A DNA stretch of 64,000 nucleotides from Mangifera indica (Eukaryota > Streptophyta > Magnoliopsida > Sapindales > Anacardiaceae), in the NCBI RefSeq assembly GCF_011075055.1, contig NC_058138.1, positions 2,666,001-2,730,000 of the forward strand. Reading direction: 5' to 3'. Of this stretch, positions 47,440 to 59,372 are shown piece after piece (the stretch's first letter is position 1; every line of letters starts with the position of its first letter). Both the position numbers and the translations under genes were made by a program. Under the pieces are notes generated by a model, which was not told the origin of the DNA, made no database searches, and saw nothing but the letters and a program-made list of their open reading frames with translations.

Positions 47440-48520
47440 GACTTATTCCCACCCAAAGTTTCGTGTATCTCCATTATTCTATCCATAATTTTTAAAAACT
47501 TAAATATCTACCAATGTATTAAATTTTGCTATTACTGTTAGGGATAAAATCATAATTTAAAATTTTTATATAAACTCACATTTTAAAATTACTCTTAAGT
47601 TTCAAAATATTATTTCTACCCCCCAACCTCATCTTTTACAAGTTTAAAAATTGACTTCCCCCCCCCCCCACCCCCACCCCCAAATCTAGGGTTTCAATCA
47701 CTCATATTTTTCCCATAAATAGCCACCCCTTACCTTCTGAAAAATCTCAGTTTCACCCCCTCTTTAATTCAATTTTTGATCGACATCAGCGTCCTCCTTC
47801 TTCGTCTCCAGCATCCTCCTTTACCAAGACCAAGTTGTTGGCATCCTTCTTCCTCCCATAGTGACTCTTGTTGTTGCAAAATTGAGCCAAAATTGAGTGA
47901 GAGATCTTGCTCAATTTCCACCAAATTTATGCCGATGCCAGTCACCAGAGAGGAAGGTTGGCGCCAATGACAAGAACAAAACAGAGCTCAGTTTCACCCC
48001 CTCTTTAATTCAATTTTTGATCGACATCAGCGTCCTCCTTCTTCGTCTCCAGCATCCTCCTTTACCAAGACCAAGTTGTTGGCATCCTTCTTCCTCCCAT
48101 AGTGACTCTTGTTGTTGCAAAATTGAGCCAAAATTGAGTGAGAGATCTTGCTCAATTTCCACCAAATTTATGCCGATGCCAGTCACCAGAGAGGAAGGTT
48201 GGCGCCAATGACAAGAACAAAACAGAGAGATCTCATCATCGGCACCAGCTTTCCTCCTTGGCGACTCGCGTAAGCATAAATCCAATCAAAATCAAGTGAG
48301 ATCTCTTGCTCAATTTTGGCCCGATTTTGCACCAAAGAGAGTCAACGAGGGAAGGTAAAGAACACCGACGACTCAGTCTCAATGGAGGAGGATGCTAGAG
48401 ATGGAAGAGAAGGACTCTAATGAAGATCAAAAATTAAGCCTAAAGAGGAGGTGAAACTGAGATTTTTTAGAAGGCAGGGGGTAGTCGTATATAGGTAAAA
48501 TATGAGTGATTGAAACTTAT
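47440..48520. repeat. FB2 foldback element, copy C, with internal tandem duplication
   Basis: The left arm is fuller than in A and B: it keeps about 85 bp (from ttgacttcccc to cttctgaaaaa), including a C-rich run at 47658-47682, that is mirrored in the right arms. The filler contains a 241-bp direct tandem duplication. The right arm is truncated at about 48520, where unrelated sequence begins. Confidence 0.65.
47746..48227. repeat. Perfect 241-bp tandem duplication
   Basis: 47746-47986 and 47987-48227 both begin ctcagtttcacccc and end acaaaacagag. I see no difference between them, so the event is very recent or an assembly artefact. Confidence 0.85.
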
Positions 48521-48590
48521 GATGGAAGCATAAAATAAAAGGGAGGGGTAAAGAAAACCATAGTTGCAGACCACACAAACCCTAGTCAAT

Positions 48591-48804
48591 GATCTCCTCT
48601 CTAATACTGTTCCCAAGACAGATCTTGTTATTTTCAACTCCTCTAGATGTTAATCTTGTCATTTCCAAATCCATGCCACATTAATCTCCTCTTTGGTAGC
48701 TCTTTTTGATGTTGATCTGGTCATTTCCAACTCCTCCCAATTTGATCTTGTCAATTCTATCTCCACCCCATGGTGATCTCCACTTCAACAATTCCTCCCA
48801 ACAC
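48591..48804. repeat. Eroded 30-31 bp minisatellite
   Basis: Seven units start with gatct/aatct at 48591, 48621, 48652, 48683, 48713, 48743 and 48774. The best units read gatcttgtcatttccaactc followed by about 10 bp. The spacing is constant at 30-31 bp although the units have diverged. No function is apparent. Confidence 0.6.
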
Positions 48805-49172
48805 TGCTGTCTTCATTTTATTTCTCTTACCAATGTCGAACTTATTACTTTTGGCAACTCGTTTCCATAATAAATCTGGTGGTTCACCCTTAATGCAACT
48901 TTTCCTAAGTGATCCATGATTCAAAGCAATCCAATAACTATTCTATTGGATTGTCACCCAAAGCCACTAGTATCTATTGGTCTAGTCAGACCAGTTAAAT
49001 CCACCAATTTAATTAAGGTTTTGAAATGATGGTTAAGGAACATACTTGATGGAGGATCGGTTCTCAAAAGTAAAAAAAAAGAACTTCTTAAAAATGTCTT
49101 TACCATTAATCTAAACACTTTTAAATTGAACATTGAATTGAAAAATTATTTATATATCATTTGAAGATTACA

Positions 49173-49566
49173 TCAAGACCAATCATACCATTTAACCCAT
49201 GATTGATTATTGTTACTAAAACAGAATCTATCTTCTCTTACAAACCAAAAACATTTGCTAATATGGCAACGGTACTTACCTCCTATCTTTTCAATATAAA
49301 CATTTATAGTTTTATGATGGTCTGATCCATACTTCATATTGCATGTTGGCCAAATTTAAATGTAAAATCACAGCCCACATGAAGGTTATGCTCTCCGAGA
49401 TCATCGTCCATGGAATAATAATAAGGAATTAGATAGTCGTGGGACAGGGCATTGATTATGTGAACTCTGAACCTCCAACAAAGATCAAATGCAAGTGTTG
49501 GGGCATGGTAGATGTGAAAAGTAATAAGGAAAATGATGAAGAAGCAACTAAAATGAGGATTTTACA
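49173..49566 (-). pseudogene. SPH pseudogene
   Basis: From ATG 49566, codon 2 is TAA. The signal peptide, LAFDLCWRFRVHIINALSH and DDDLGEHNL are legible, but LHCYS has become PYYYS (cysteine lost), a deletion removes the segment before FWC and shifts the frame, and the tail (WVKWYDW) is out of frame before a TGA at 49173. It is clearly dead. It is the fuller version of the fragment at 32635-32733. Confidence 0.8.
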
Positions 49567-50646
49567 TGATGAAGCAATTATAAAGGAAGTTTATGGTGTT
49601 TTTGGTTGTATTTTCATAAGCTAGAGATGAAGAAATTTATACTAAAATTCACATATGGATTGCATTTATGTCACAATCAAGTTATGCTATCTAAAGTAGA
49701 TATTATATTACAATTTGAAAAGATTCTTTCCTTAAAATAATGCACTTGTAATTAATATTATTTTGTATACTAACGGTGATATGTCACTATATGATGAAGC
49801 AAAGAAGGTTGTGGTGTTTTTTATTGTGTCTGTAAGCTAGAATTGAAGCAATTTATAGCAAAAAATAAAACTATATACATTAATAATGAATATTGATTTG
49901 TGTATTAATGATAATATGTTATCATTTGATTAGGTGTTATTTTATTTCAAATTTAAAATCGTTCAATCGCATGGTAATTTGGGGTGGATCCAATTAGAGT
50001 TGGCTTAGAGGAGTCTATTTCAATATGAACCTCCAACTTGGTAGCTTGACTCAAAATAAACTCATTTGTCCTTCTAGTTTCACTATTTGTAATATTGTTC
50101 AATGACTCTGTTTACACCGCTAACAACCTCCAATGACATTGTTTATCAAATCCTTCAATTTGAACTCGAGCCAACCTTAGGTTTAATTCGATTAGATCAA
50201 ATCTACTCTTAACGGTAACACATTTTCCTTTGTATACAAATTACTATTTATCATCAGATGGGTAAATGTAAAAAGTCAAATCCAGAACTCATATATGTAA
50301 CATAAAATGCTTTCTATCCAAAGTTAGATGTTATATTACTATATGAAAAGATTTTTCCTGATAATGTAAAGAGTAATTCAATGTGCATATAATTTTTTCA
50401 ATACATAATTAGGTAAATAATTTGATATTACTTTATATTTAATTTAAAATCATTTAATGATAATATATTATTTAATAACATCAAACACAATTTATAATGT
50501 ATTTTGTTGTTGAATTTATAATTAAACTATTCTAAAATTCTTTGATATTATAATGAATGCAAGATCTCAAATTTTGCTTGGATATTAAATGCAAAGATTC
50601 TTAAATAGCAACGGCATTAATTTTTATGTCACCATTTCTAGAATCT
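49469..50646. repeat. Secondary duplicated block F (right copy)
   Basis: The partner of 32635-33799. 50647-50854 is AT-rich spacer before retroelement 2. Confidence 0.75.
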
Positions 50647-50854
50647 AATAATTTTTTAACAAAAAAAAATATTATCCTTAAAATAGAAATATTACATTCA
50701 CTAGTTGACATTTGTTGAAAAAATTGATACTCTGATACTATTACTTTTTTATATTAATAAAATTATGTGTATCCATTTTGGATATATAAATATGTACATA
50801 TTTATATGTGTCATCATATGATTAGGTGATTTTAAATTAGAGATAAAACAACAC

Positions 50855-51338
50855 TGATAACGCCATTAATTGTTATTATTTTGATTTATAATTCTCTTAT
50901 GTTGTGTGGAAATTTAATTCAATCTAATAGAATTACTTATCTTTTTGCATTTATGAAGCTTTGAGCACTTTTGGAGTAAGTTGGGCCAAAAAGATGAAAA
51001 ATTGGAGCAGACCTGTTAATCTGAAAATTCCATGATGCTGACTAGGCAAGGGCACGTGAAATGACGAAAGTAGAATTCAAAAATTAAATTTGGACGCCCA
51101 GATCAACTGCAAGGGTCCACAAAATATCAACATTTGCTTCCTAGAAAATGGATAATTACTAGCTGGAAAAGAAGATTAATTGAGATAAATAAGGAAGGAT
51201 ATACATATCTTTTCCTTTTTTTTTGGGAAGATATGTATCACTTTACTTGGTTGGATTAGGAGATTAGGATTGACTTTCAATTTCTAGATTTTTAGTAGGG
51301 AGATAATATATATTTTTTTATTTTTATTCTGCTGAGAG
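50855..51338 (+). repeat. 5' LTR of retroelement 2, left part
   Basis: Aligns with the first third of the element 1 LTR. The hAT begins at 51339. The LTR resumes after 55887 and ends at 56711. Without the hAT and one target copy it would be about 1308 bp. Confidence 0.85.
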
Positions 51339-52498
51339 CATGGTTTTAAAAACCAGACCGGACCACCCGATTGGACCAGTTGATCTGTGAACCGGCACTG
51401 TAGCTGGGTTTGGTTGAATGCAAAACCGTTTTTGAAAGGAAATCGGATTAGACCACGCCTGAATCACGGTCCAACCCAGTCCACTGTAGAAACCGGTTCA
51501 AGGGTGCCGCAGATGCAAAATAAAACACTGTTTTTCTTCTTTTTCTCTTCCCTTGCAGTGCACACGACGCAGTCCTCAATTGCTGCAGCCGACAGATTTC
51601 CTGTTCCTTGCCGACGATGGTTTAAATACGGCTACCAACGACGATGCTGCCGATGACGACTCTACAGCCGAGGGGTGTCAGTTTGTAGGCTTACAAGGCA
51701 GCAGTTTCACGGCGACTTTCCAGGCTCAAACGTTGGCTGACGACGGCGATTTCTGTTGCTGTTGTGACTAGCGTCCGGCGACTTCTCAGGCAACGACGGG
51801 AAGCTGGTGTTTTGTAAGGCCTTGTAAACTCTTTGGTGGATCAATTGCTTAAGGTTGTGAAAACTTTATAATATAAATTCACAACATGCCATGATATTGC
51901 ATGTTTCTTGTTGTTGTGAATTTGTTACGTTCATAACATGATATTGCAGTAATGGCATGATATAAGCAATCAACTTCATGAGATAATATAAAAAATACTG
52001 CATGTTATGAACGTTTCAAATAATACTACATGTTGTGAAAACTTTTGTTTATACAGTAAGGGAACTGAAGCAATATAAAGTTATAGAAATTGAATTGCAA
52101 CAAGGGAGCGATCCTTGGTTTATGTAAAATAATAGTTCAATTTATATAGACAAATATAAATTCTTAATTAGAAAATATCAACTGATTTATTATTAATTTA
52201 TAATTTTATATTATAAATTTGTAATTTTATTATGTATCTGTATTGAATGTCTGGATTGAATATATTTCATTCGTAATGTGGTTAGTTTCTAAGAATTTGA
52301 AAATTTATTATTACGAATGTATAGAGATATGTATTATGATCAAATTACGAATATTATTAATTAGAATGAATGTATGGAGTTATGTATGTTGAAATTCTAT
52401 AGTTGAATTAAATAATAAAAGTGATTATGAGTTTTTGAGTATTTGCCTTTCACATAACAAATATTGATGATATTAAATTTTAAAATTAAAAATTATAC

Positions 52499-52552
52499 TT
52501 TAGGGTTTAGGTTTTAAGGTTTAAGGTTTAGAGTTTAGAGTTTAGGGTTTAT
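52499..52552. repeat. Degenerate telomere-like TTTAGGG tract
   Basis: tttagggtttagg followed by variants (aaggttt, gagttt) of the plant telomere heptamer. It lies inside the hAT upstream of the transposase start. Confidence 0.6.
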
Positions 52553-52595
52553 AAAAGTTTTTATTTTAAATGCTCAGTATATATTTTATATTAAA

Positions 52596-52598
<3 letters not shown>

Positions 52599-52686
<88 letters not shown>
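52599..52686. repeat. (AT)n microsatellite
   Basis: About 44 uninterrupted AT units lie between the hAT 5' end and the transposase ATG at 52748. The length is likely polymorphic. The Ile-Tyr frames it produces are spurious. Confidence 0.95.
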
Positions 52687-52689
<3 letters not shown>

Positions 52690-52747
52690 AATTGGTATTT
52701 TGATTTTATTGTTATTTTTATATGCAACAGATAAATAAAGTGGAAGT

Positions 52748-55194
52748 ATGTCTTCATCTAGATCTGGAGTTTCTTCAACACCATGTCGAGTGAAAGGTGA
52801 TATTACTTGGGCGCATGTTTCTGAGAGTATAGATGAGAATGGAAAGAAGATGTTGAAGTGTTTATATTGTGGTAAGACAACTAGAGGAGGTGGAATATAT
52901 AGAATGAAGCAGCATTTGGCCGAAAAAAAAGGGGATGTTGGTCCATGCACTAAAGTTCCTCATGATGTTAGATATCAAATGGTTAATGCATTAGATGAGA
53001 TTGTAGCGAAAAATAAAGAAAGACAAGAATTTCGTAGGCATGCAACTCCTTTTGGTGCTACTATACCTCCATTTGAAGATGATATTACTGTTGAAGAATT
53101 TGAAGGGTTGTCTCCTCCAGTGAACATGACTGAAGGTAATACTGATATTGGGTCTTCTGGAAAACAAATTAGACTGACAAATGATTCAAAAAGAAAAAGA
53201 CCAATTGGCATTGGAGATTTTTTTGCTCCAAGGACTACTAGTGGGGCTCAACCTTCAATAAATAATGTTTTTGCTGGAAAAGAAGCCAAATGGAGAGCCG
53301 ATATGGCTATTGTGAGGTTCTTATATGATGCTTGCATCCCCTTTAATGCATTAAATTCTATTTATTTTCAATCTATGTTAGATGCTATTACTGCAATTGG
53401 GCCTGGATATAAGCAGTCGACATATCATGAAGCACGAGTGAATTTGTTAAACGATTCAAAGAAGGAAGTGCAATTACTTATTGATAGTTACAAAAAAAAT
53501 TGGGAAGAAGTTGGTTGTACACTTATGGTTGATGGTTGGACAGATATTTCTAGTAGGTCGTTGATAAATTTTTTAGTATATTGTCCAAAAGGGATTTGTT
53601 TTATCAAATCAGTAGATGCATCTGATGTTGTAAAAAGGGCAGACACATTATTTAGGTTGTTTGAGGAAATAGTATTATGGGTTGGGCCTAAAAGCATTGT
53701 CCATTTTGTGACTGATAATGAAGCTAATTATAAAGCAGCTAGAGGATTATTGTCTGAAAAATATAAAAATATTACTTGGTCACCTTGTGCCGCACATTGT
53801 ATCAATTTGATTTTGAAAGATATTGGTGAAATGGATCACATTATTAGAATTTCCAAATGTGCATCTCTTGTGACAAAGTTCATTTATAATCATACATTAT
53901 TGATAGCTTGGTTGAGGAAGAGAGAAGGATGGAGAGAAATTATACGGCCTGGTGAAACCCGATTTGCTACAACTTTCATCGCATTGCAAAGTCTTTTTGA
54001 GCATAAGCATGACTTACAAGCGATGGCCACTGACAGGTTTTTTATTGATTCTAGATATGCAAAGAGTAATCAAGGCAAAGAGGTTGTGATCATAATTCTG
54101 AATAATAATTTTTGGAATGAAATGGGTATAATTGTAAAAGTTGTGGCACCATTGATGCGTTTGCTTCGTATTGTAGACTCAGATGAAAGACCTTCATTGG
54201 GATATATCTATGATGAAATGTATAGAGCTAGATTAGGGATAAAGAAGTTGTTTTAGAATAAAAGGAAATTCTACAATCCTTATACTCAAATAATCAAGTT
54301 GAGGTGGGATAAGACATTGCGTCGAGGTATTCATGCAGTTGCGTATTACTTGAATCCTGCATTTCAGTATGATCGTGAATCTTTTTGCACAAAACCAGAG
54401 GTATTACAGGGTTTTCTGGATGTTGTTGAGATTAAAACATGTATGTTTAATGTTAGTAAGGCGAAGTTAGTAGAAGAGAGTAGAATGTTTCGTGATTGTG
54501 AGGGGAGTTTCTCACGTCAGCTTGCTATTGAAACATGCAAAACCACACGACCTGGTATGAATTTAATTTATATGTTTCTTATGTTTCGATTCTTTTTTAA
54601 ATTTATAAAATTCTATTACGTAATTATTTACATGTTATTTTGTATTAGATGAATGGTAGAGAACATATGGGTATAGTACTCCTAATTTACAGAAGTTTGC
54701 AATTAAAATTCTTAGTCAAACTTCAACATCTTCAGGCTGTGAGTGTAATTGGAGTGTTTTTGAACGCATACATACTAAGAAGAGAAATAGATTGGAGCAT
54801 CAACGTGCAAATGATCTTGTTTTTATTCATTATAACTTACGATTGCAAAATAGGTAACACAATTATCAATTATGTTTCATTACATTTATAAATATTTTTA
54901 TTTACACTATTTTATCATGTTTAATGATTATTTCCAACTTTACATGTACCCTATTTAATGCTCTTTAATCTTTACTTTTTATCATTTTGGCTATTTAGGT
55001 TATGTTACAAGAAATCAAATTTTGATCCAATTGATTATGAAAGTATCGATAAAACAGACTTCTGGATAGTAGATGAGGAAGAGGAGTTCGGTGAACTTAA
55101 TGCAGATGAATTGGATAAAATGCTTTATGGAGAGGGATCTATTCCTATCAATAATGATTCAACAAATTATGATTTGTCACATAATTTCTCAGGT
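52748..55194 (+). pseudogene. hAT transposase (BED finger, DUF659, hATC), with nonsense codons
   Basis: The first 502 codons are open. A BED-type zinc finger lies at residues about 17-67 (W21, C38, C41, H56). A DUF659/RNase H-like core at about 200-340 has VDGWTD (D262) and VTDNEANY (D323). A TAG at 54254 interrupts the frame, which then continues (RWDKTLRRGIHAVAYYLNPAFQYD) to a donor at 54555. The next exon (54649-54853) has a TAG at 54657 and the hATC dimerisation motif (CNWSVFERIHTKKRNRL). Intron 54854-54998 is followed by a last exon (IDYESIDKTDFWIV, DELDKMLYGEG) up to a possible donor at 55195. The protein would cut and rejoin the element ends in the nucleus. Two stops make this copy non-autonomous unless they are read through. 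Confidence 0.88.
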
Positions 55195-55879
55195 AAAAAT
55201 ATTTTTTTAGCACTTATATAAATATTTACATACTTATATAAATGGTTGATTTTTTAGGCTGAAAGAAAATAAAATATTTAATTATAAATTTTGTAAATAA
55301 TACTATTGAAGAAAATGGTGTAGAAGATGAACAATTGTAGAGGGTGCAACAGAAGCGATGACAGGATCTTTTATCATTAGTGATAATGAAGAATGACTAA
55401 TTATTCATTTATTAAACTTTATATTAAACAAATTATGTTTTTGATATGTTTTGTTAAATGTTGAATTGAATATTATTTGTTTCATAATGGTTATGTTGAT
55501 TGGTTGATTTTATATTTTATTTAATGCATATATTAGATTTCTGATTTGTTTTAGTGTTCAATAATTAATAGTGTATGTGTTTGTAGAATTGGATTTGTTT
55601 TATGTATATGTTTTGTTTTGATGCAAAATTAATTGTTATTACTTATTATATTTATGTTCAATAATGCATATATTTTGTTAATTGTGAAAATTAAAAAGTA
55701 CGCACAATATAAAATTTACTGTATAAAGCATATGTAATTACTAATTAAACATAATTTTTTTAGGTTTTTACATAAAACCGGTTCAAACGGTCCAATCGAC
55801 TGGTTCAAACGGTTCAACCAATCTGATCGAAACCAGTACTTAAAACGGTTTTTATTTCGGTCCGGTTTTGAAAACCTTG

Positions 55880-56711
55880 GCTGAGAGAATTAACCATTGT
55901 AATTAGAGAATTAGAAAGCAAAATATGGTTTACAGTGGCTAAATATTTTCTCTTGGTTGAAGGGATCTGAAACCATGGAACTACAATGATTGTGAGATTT
56001 AATTTTGTTCTTTAATGCATCTTTTTAATTATTCGAGTATTGATTATCTTTCTGAATTATTTTTCATGATTGTGTTGGTTGATTTCTAAGGCGCGCGATT
56101 AGTTTATCAATTAATATAATCTACTGCTAGTTTAGGTGTTGAATCCGTAATTGTTCAATCCATCTAATCAAAGTGGCAAATAGGTTTATCGTTTGCTGCA
56201 TCAGGAACTATAAATCCTAGAAAAATAATCAACCGGATTAAATGCAACATCGTACATTTGTGTTGTCTTGCTTCGTTGGTCTTTCTAGTTTGTAATGCTA
56301 TTGTTTAATTAAATTTGAGATCGTATCCGAATTATTAATCAGTAAGGGTTAATTGGAATACATGTTTTTGGTTAACTAATCGTAAGGATAGGTAAATTTA
56401 ATACCACAACGAATATTTGAATAATTAATTTGATATTTTGTTTTGATGATCAATCGTAGTTCCAATGGTGGATGTGACCGTAGACCAAGGTTTGTTTAAT
56501 TGATTAATTGTTTTAAATTATTTCGCTGAATTTTTATTTACTATTTTTAATTTGCATTCAATTCAAAACCCTCCTTATTTCCTTGTTTCGATTTATTTGT
56601 GACGACATACTAATCAAAGCTCTTCGAGGGAACGATCCCTACTTTCCTTAACTATATTTTTGTTGCAGAAATTTAGGATTTTAATTTGGGTGTCAACGAC
56701 AGCACGTACTA
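55880..56711 (+). repeat. 5' LTR of retroelement 2, right part
   Basis: Begins with the second GCTGAGAG copy (55880-55887) and then follows the element 1 LTR (ggcgcgcgattagtttatc, gatcgtatccgaatt) to the end at tacta 56711. Confidence 0.85.
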
Positions 56712-56716
56712 AATTT

Positions 56717-56734
56717 TGGCACCATTACCGGGGA
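56717..56734 (+). other. Primer-binding site of retroelement 2
   Basis: TGGCACCATTACCGGGGA, 16 of 18 positions complementary to plant tRNA-Asp. Both mismatches are G-to-A changes. Confidence 0.8.
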
Positions 56735-56747
56735 GTTTTTAATTTGT

Positions 56748-58330
56748 ATGTTCGTTACATGATCTTCGAAATAAGCTAGTTTATAGTTTGATCCAGAAAT
56801 TGAAAAGACTGCAAAAGGGCTGAGAAAAGAAGCAAAAAGGAGACTGCAAGCACACAGATCTGCTTACGAAACAGAGGAAAACATGGTTGAAAATCGGACT
56901 TTAAGAGAGCTTGCTACTCCAGATTTGAATCAACAACCACACTGCATTACTTTTCCTAATTTAGATGTTAATACTACCTTTGAATTAAAATCTAGACTAA
57001 TCCATCTTTTACCTATTTTTCGTGGCTCCATAGGTGAAGATCCTCATAAACATTTAAAGGAATTTCATGTGGTGTGCACAGGTATGAAACCGAATGAAGT
57101 AACCGAAGAACAAATCAAGATGAGAGTTTTTCCATTTTCTTTGAAAGATGACGTGCAAGATTGGTTGTATTACCTACCTACTAGAAGTATCACCACTTGG
57201 CATGAGATGAAAAGACTATTTTTGGAGAAATTTTTTCTAGCATCAAGAGCTGCCAACATAAGGAAAGAAATTTGTGGCATTAGGCAATAGAGTGGAGAGT
57301 CTTTATATGAATATTGGGAGCACTTTAAAAAACTCTGTGCGAGTTATCCACAACACCAAATTAGTGACTAGCTGCTTATTCAATATTTCTACGAAGGACT
57401 TCTATCAAATGAGAGAAATATGATTGATGTAGTGAGTGGTGGAGCATTGGTTGACAAAACACCTGAAGCAGCCCAAAATTTAATTGCAAACATGGCGTCG
57501 AATTCACAACAATTTGGGAATAGATCGGACTATTCATCTCGGCGTGTCAATAAGGTAAATGTCTTTTCTATTGAAAGACGACTTGATGATCTAACTACTC
57601 TTGTATTTCAAATGGCTGTAGGAAAAATAGAGGCAACAAAAGTTTACAGAATCTGTTCAGTGGGAAGGCATCTAATTGATATGTGTCTAACACTTTAGGA
57701 GGATTGCTCTGAACAAGCTAATATAGTAGGTGGATTTTTAGGACAGTAGCAACAGCGAAATCATAATTATAATCCTTATTCAAATACCTATAACTCAGGT
57801 TGGAGAGATCATCCTAATCTTCGTTATGGGAATACACATGCGAATTAACCTTCAAATAACTTTCAGCCATACCAACAGCCTTATATTCCTAGACAGCAGT
57901 AACCAACTCAAAATTCCGATTCAGGTGCATCTCTTAAAGATATTGTTAAAACATTGGCTACTAACAGTGTAAAATTTTAGCAAGAAACCAAAACCAGCAT
58001 TCAAAATTTGGAAAATCAAATGAGTCAGATGGCCACTGCAATCAGTAGGCTGGAAGCACAAAATTCAAGAAAACTGCCATCACAAACTGTGATGAACCCA
58101 AAGGAGAATGCTAGTTCCATAGTGTTGAGGAGTGGAAAGAGCTGGAGATGTTGATTAGTGCACAACCTATACCAAAACAACAAGCGAAAAACAAAGAGGA
58201 AATGGCAGCAGAAAAGAATTCTTTCGAAAATACAGTGACAGGTAAATATCCTTCTTTCGACGAATACAAACTTGTTCCTCCTTTTCCTAAAGCTTTAAAA
58301 TTGAAGTACGAACAAAATGCAGATTTATAT
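56748..58330 (+). pseudogene. Athila-like gag of retroelement 2
   Basis: Aligns with the gag of element 1 from its ATG, but the fifth codon is TGA and at least nine more stops follow (for example near 57288, 57370, 57697, 57748, 57846, 57899 and 58340). The core ITFPNLDVNTTFELK, FPFSLKDDVQDWL and ITTWHEMKRLF is legible. Confidence 0.8.
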
Positions 58331-58384
58331 GAGACCTTTTGAAAGTGTGAAGTTAATATCCCACTGTTTGATGTAATCAAACAA

Positions 58385-59289
58385 ATGCCTCGCTATACTA
58401 AATTTTTGAAAAAGTTGTGTACATTAAAAAAGAAGCAAAGACTCAAAAGATGTGAACAAATAAAGGTAGGAGAAAATGTTTTAGCCATAATTCGAAAAAG
58501 TCTTCCTGAAAAATGTAAAGATCCAGGTATGTTTTACATCCCTTGCACCATAAGAGGCACTAAAATTGAAAAGGTCATGTTAGATTTAGGAGCATCTATT
58601 AATGTAATGTCATATTCCATTTATTCTGCTCTTAATCTTAGACCTTTAGAAAAACTGGTGTAGTTATTTAGTTGGTCGATAGATCAAATGCATATCCTAA
58701 AGGGTTAATTGAAGATGTTCTTATTCAGGTTAATGATAAATTAATTTTTCCAGCTGATTTTTATGTTCTTTGTATGGAAAACAATGACCAATTTGCACCT
58801 ATTTTGTTAGGAAGACCCTTTCTAAAAACAGCCAAAACAAAAATTGATATTCATAAAGGCACACTGACCATAGAGTTTGATGGTGAAGCTATCCAATTTA
58901 ATATTTATAATGTTATGAAATATCCTGATATAGATTTTCCTGTGTATTCAGTTGATTTAATTGATTCTCTAACACAGGAAATTTTTTATGATAAAGATAA
59001 GTTGGAAGCAGCTAACCATGAAAATATTTTGAAAGAAAAACATGAATTTAAATTAATTTCATATGTGTAGAATACAGTGGCAGAGATGAATGAGTTTGTG
59101 GAACTGAAAAATATAGGTAGTGTATCTTATATTGAGCTGCCAGTGCCTAATGAAAAATTGGTACCATCTGTTTTACAGGCACCAGAGCTGCAGCTGAAAC
59201 CTCTTTCAAATCACCTCAAATATGTGTACCTTAGAGATGGGGACACCTTAGTGATCATTTCCAGCAAGTTAAATGAGCAGCAAGAATAA
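58385..59289 (+). pseudogene. Protease region of retroelement 2
   Basis: Retropepsin with active-site LDLGASINVMS (about 58590-58620), followed by PILLGRPFLK. This part is collinear with element 1 without its two frameshifts, but has a stop near 58661 and others further on. It processes the polyprotein in intact relatives. Confidence 0.8.
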
Positions 59290-59372
59290 AAACTGGTGCA
59301 GATTCTGAAGAAGCATAAAACAGCCATAGGATAGACCATTACTGATATTAAAAGATCAGTCCCTCTACTTGC

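Larger units (their letters stand above)
51339..55879 (+). mobile_element. hAT-superfamily transposon nested in the LTR
   Basis: The 4541-bp element is bounded by a perfect 8-bp target duplication GCTGAGAG (51331-51338 and 55880-55887), as hAT transposases make. Terminal inverted repeats: CATGGTTTTAAAAACC at the left, and CAAGGTTTTCAAAACC reading inward from the right. Subterminal regions (51350-51510 and 55779-55870) are crowded with aaccgg and ggttcaa(ac) motifs, which in hAT elements serve as transposase-binding repeats. It encodes one transposase gene, now with nonsense codons. Confidence 0.93.

Noticed and set aside
48591..48804. CRISPR array
   Set aside because: Units are contiguous with no unique spacers, the DNA is plant nuclear, and there are no cas genes.
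1..50646. A self-incompatibility S-locus
   Set aside because: SPH genes are female determinants only in Papaver. No PrpS-like, S-RNase, F-box SLF or S-receptor kinase gene is visible, and the copies are nearly identical rather than paired with a partner.
52566..52950. Frames encoding long Ile-Tyr repeats
   Set aside because: Produced by the AT microsatellite.
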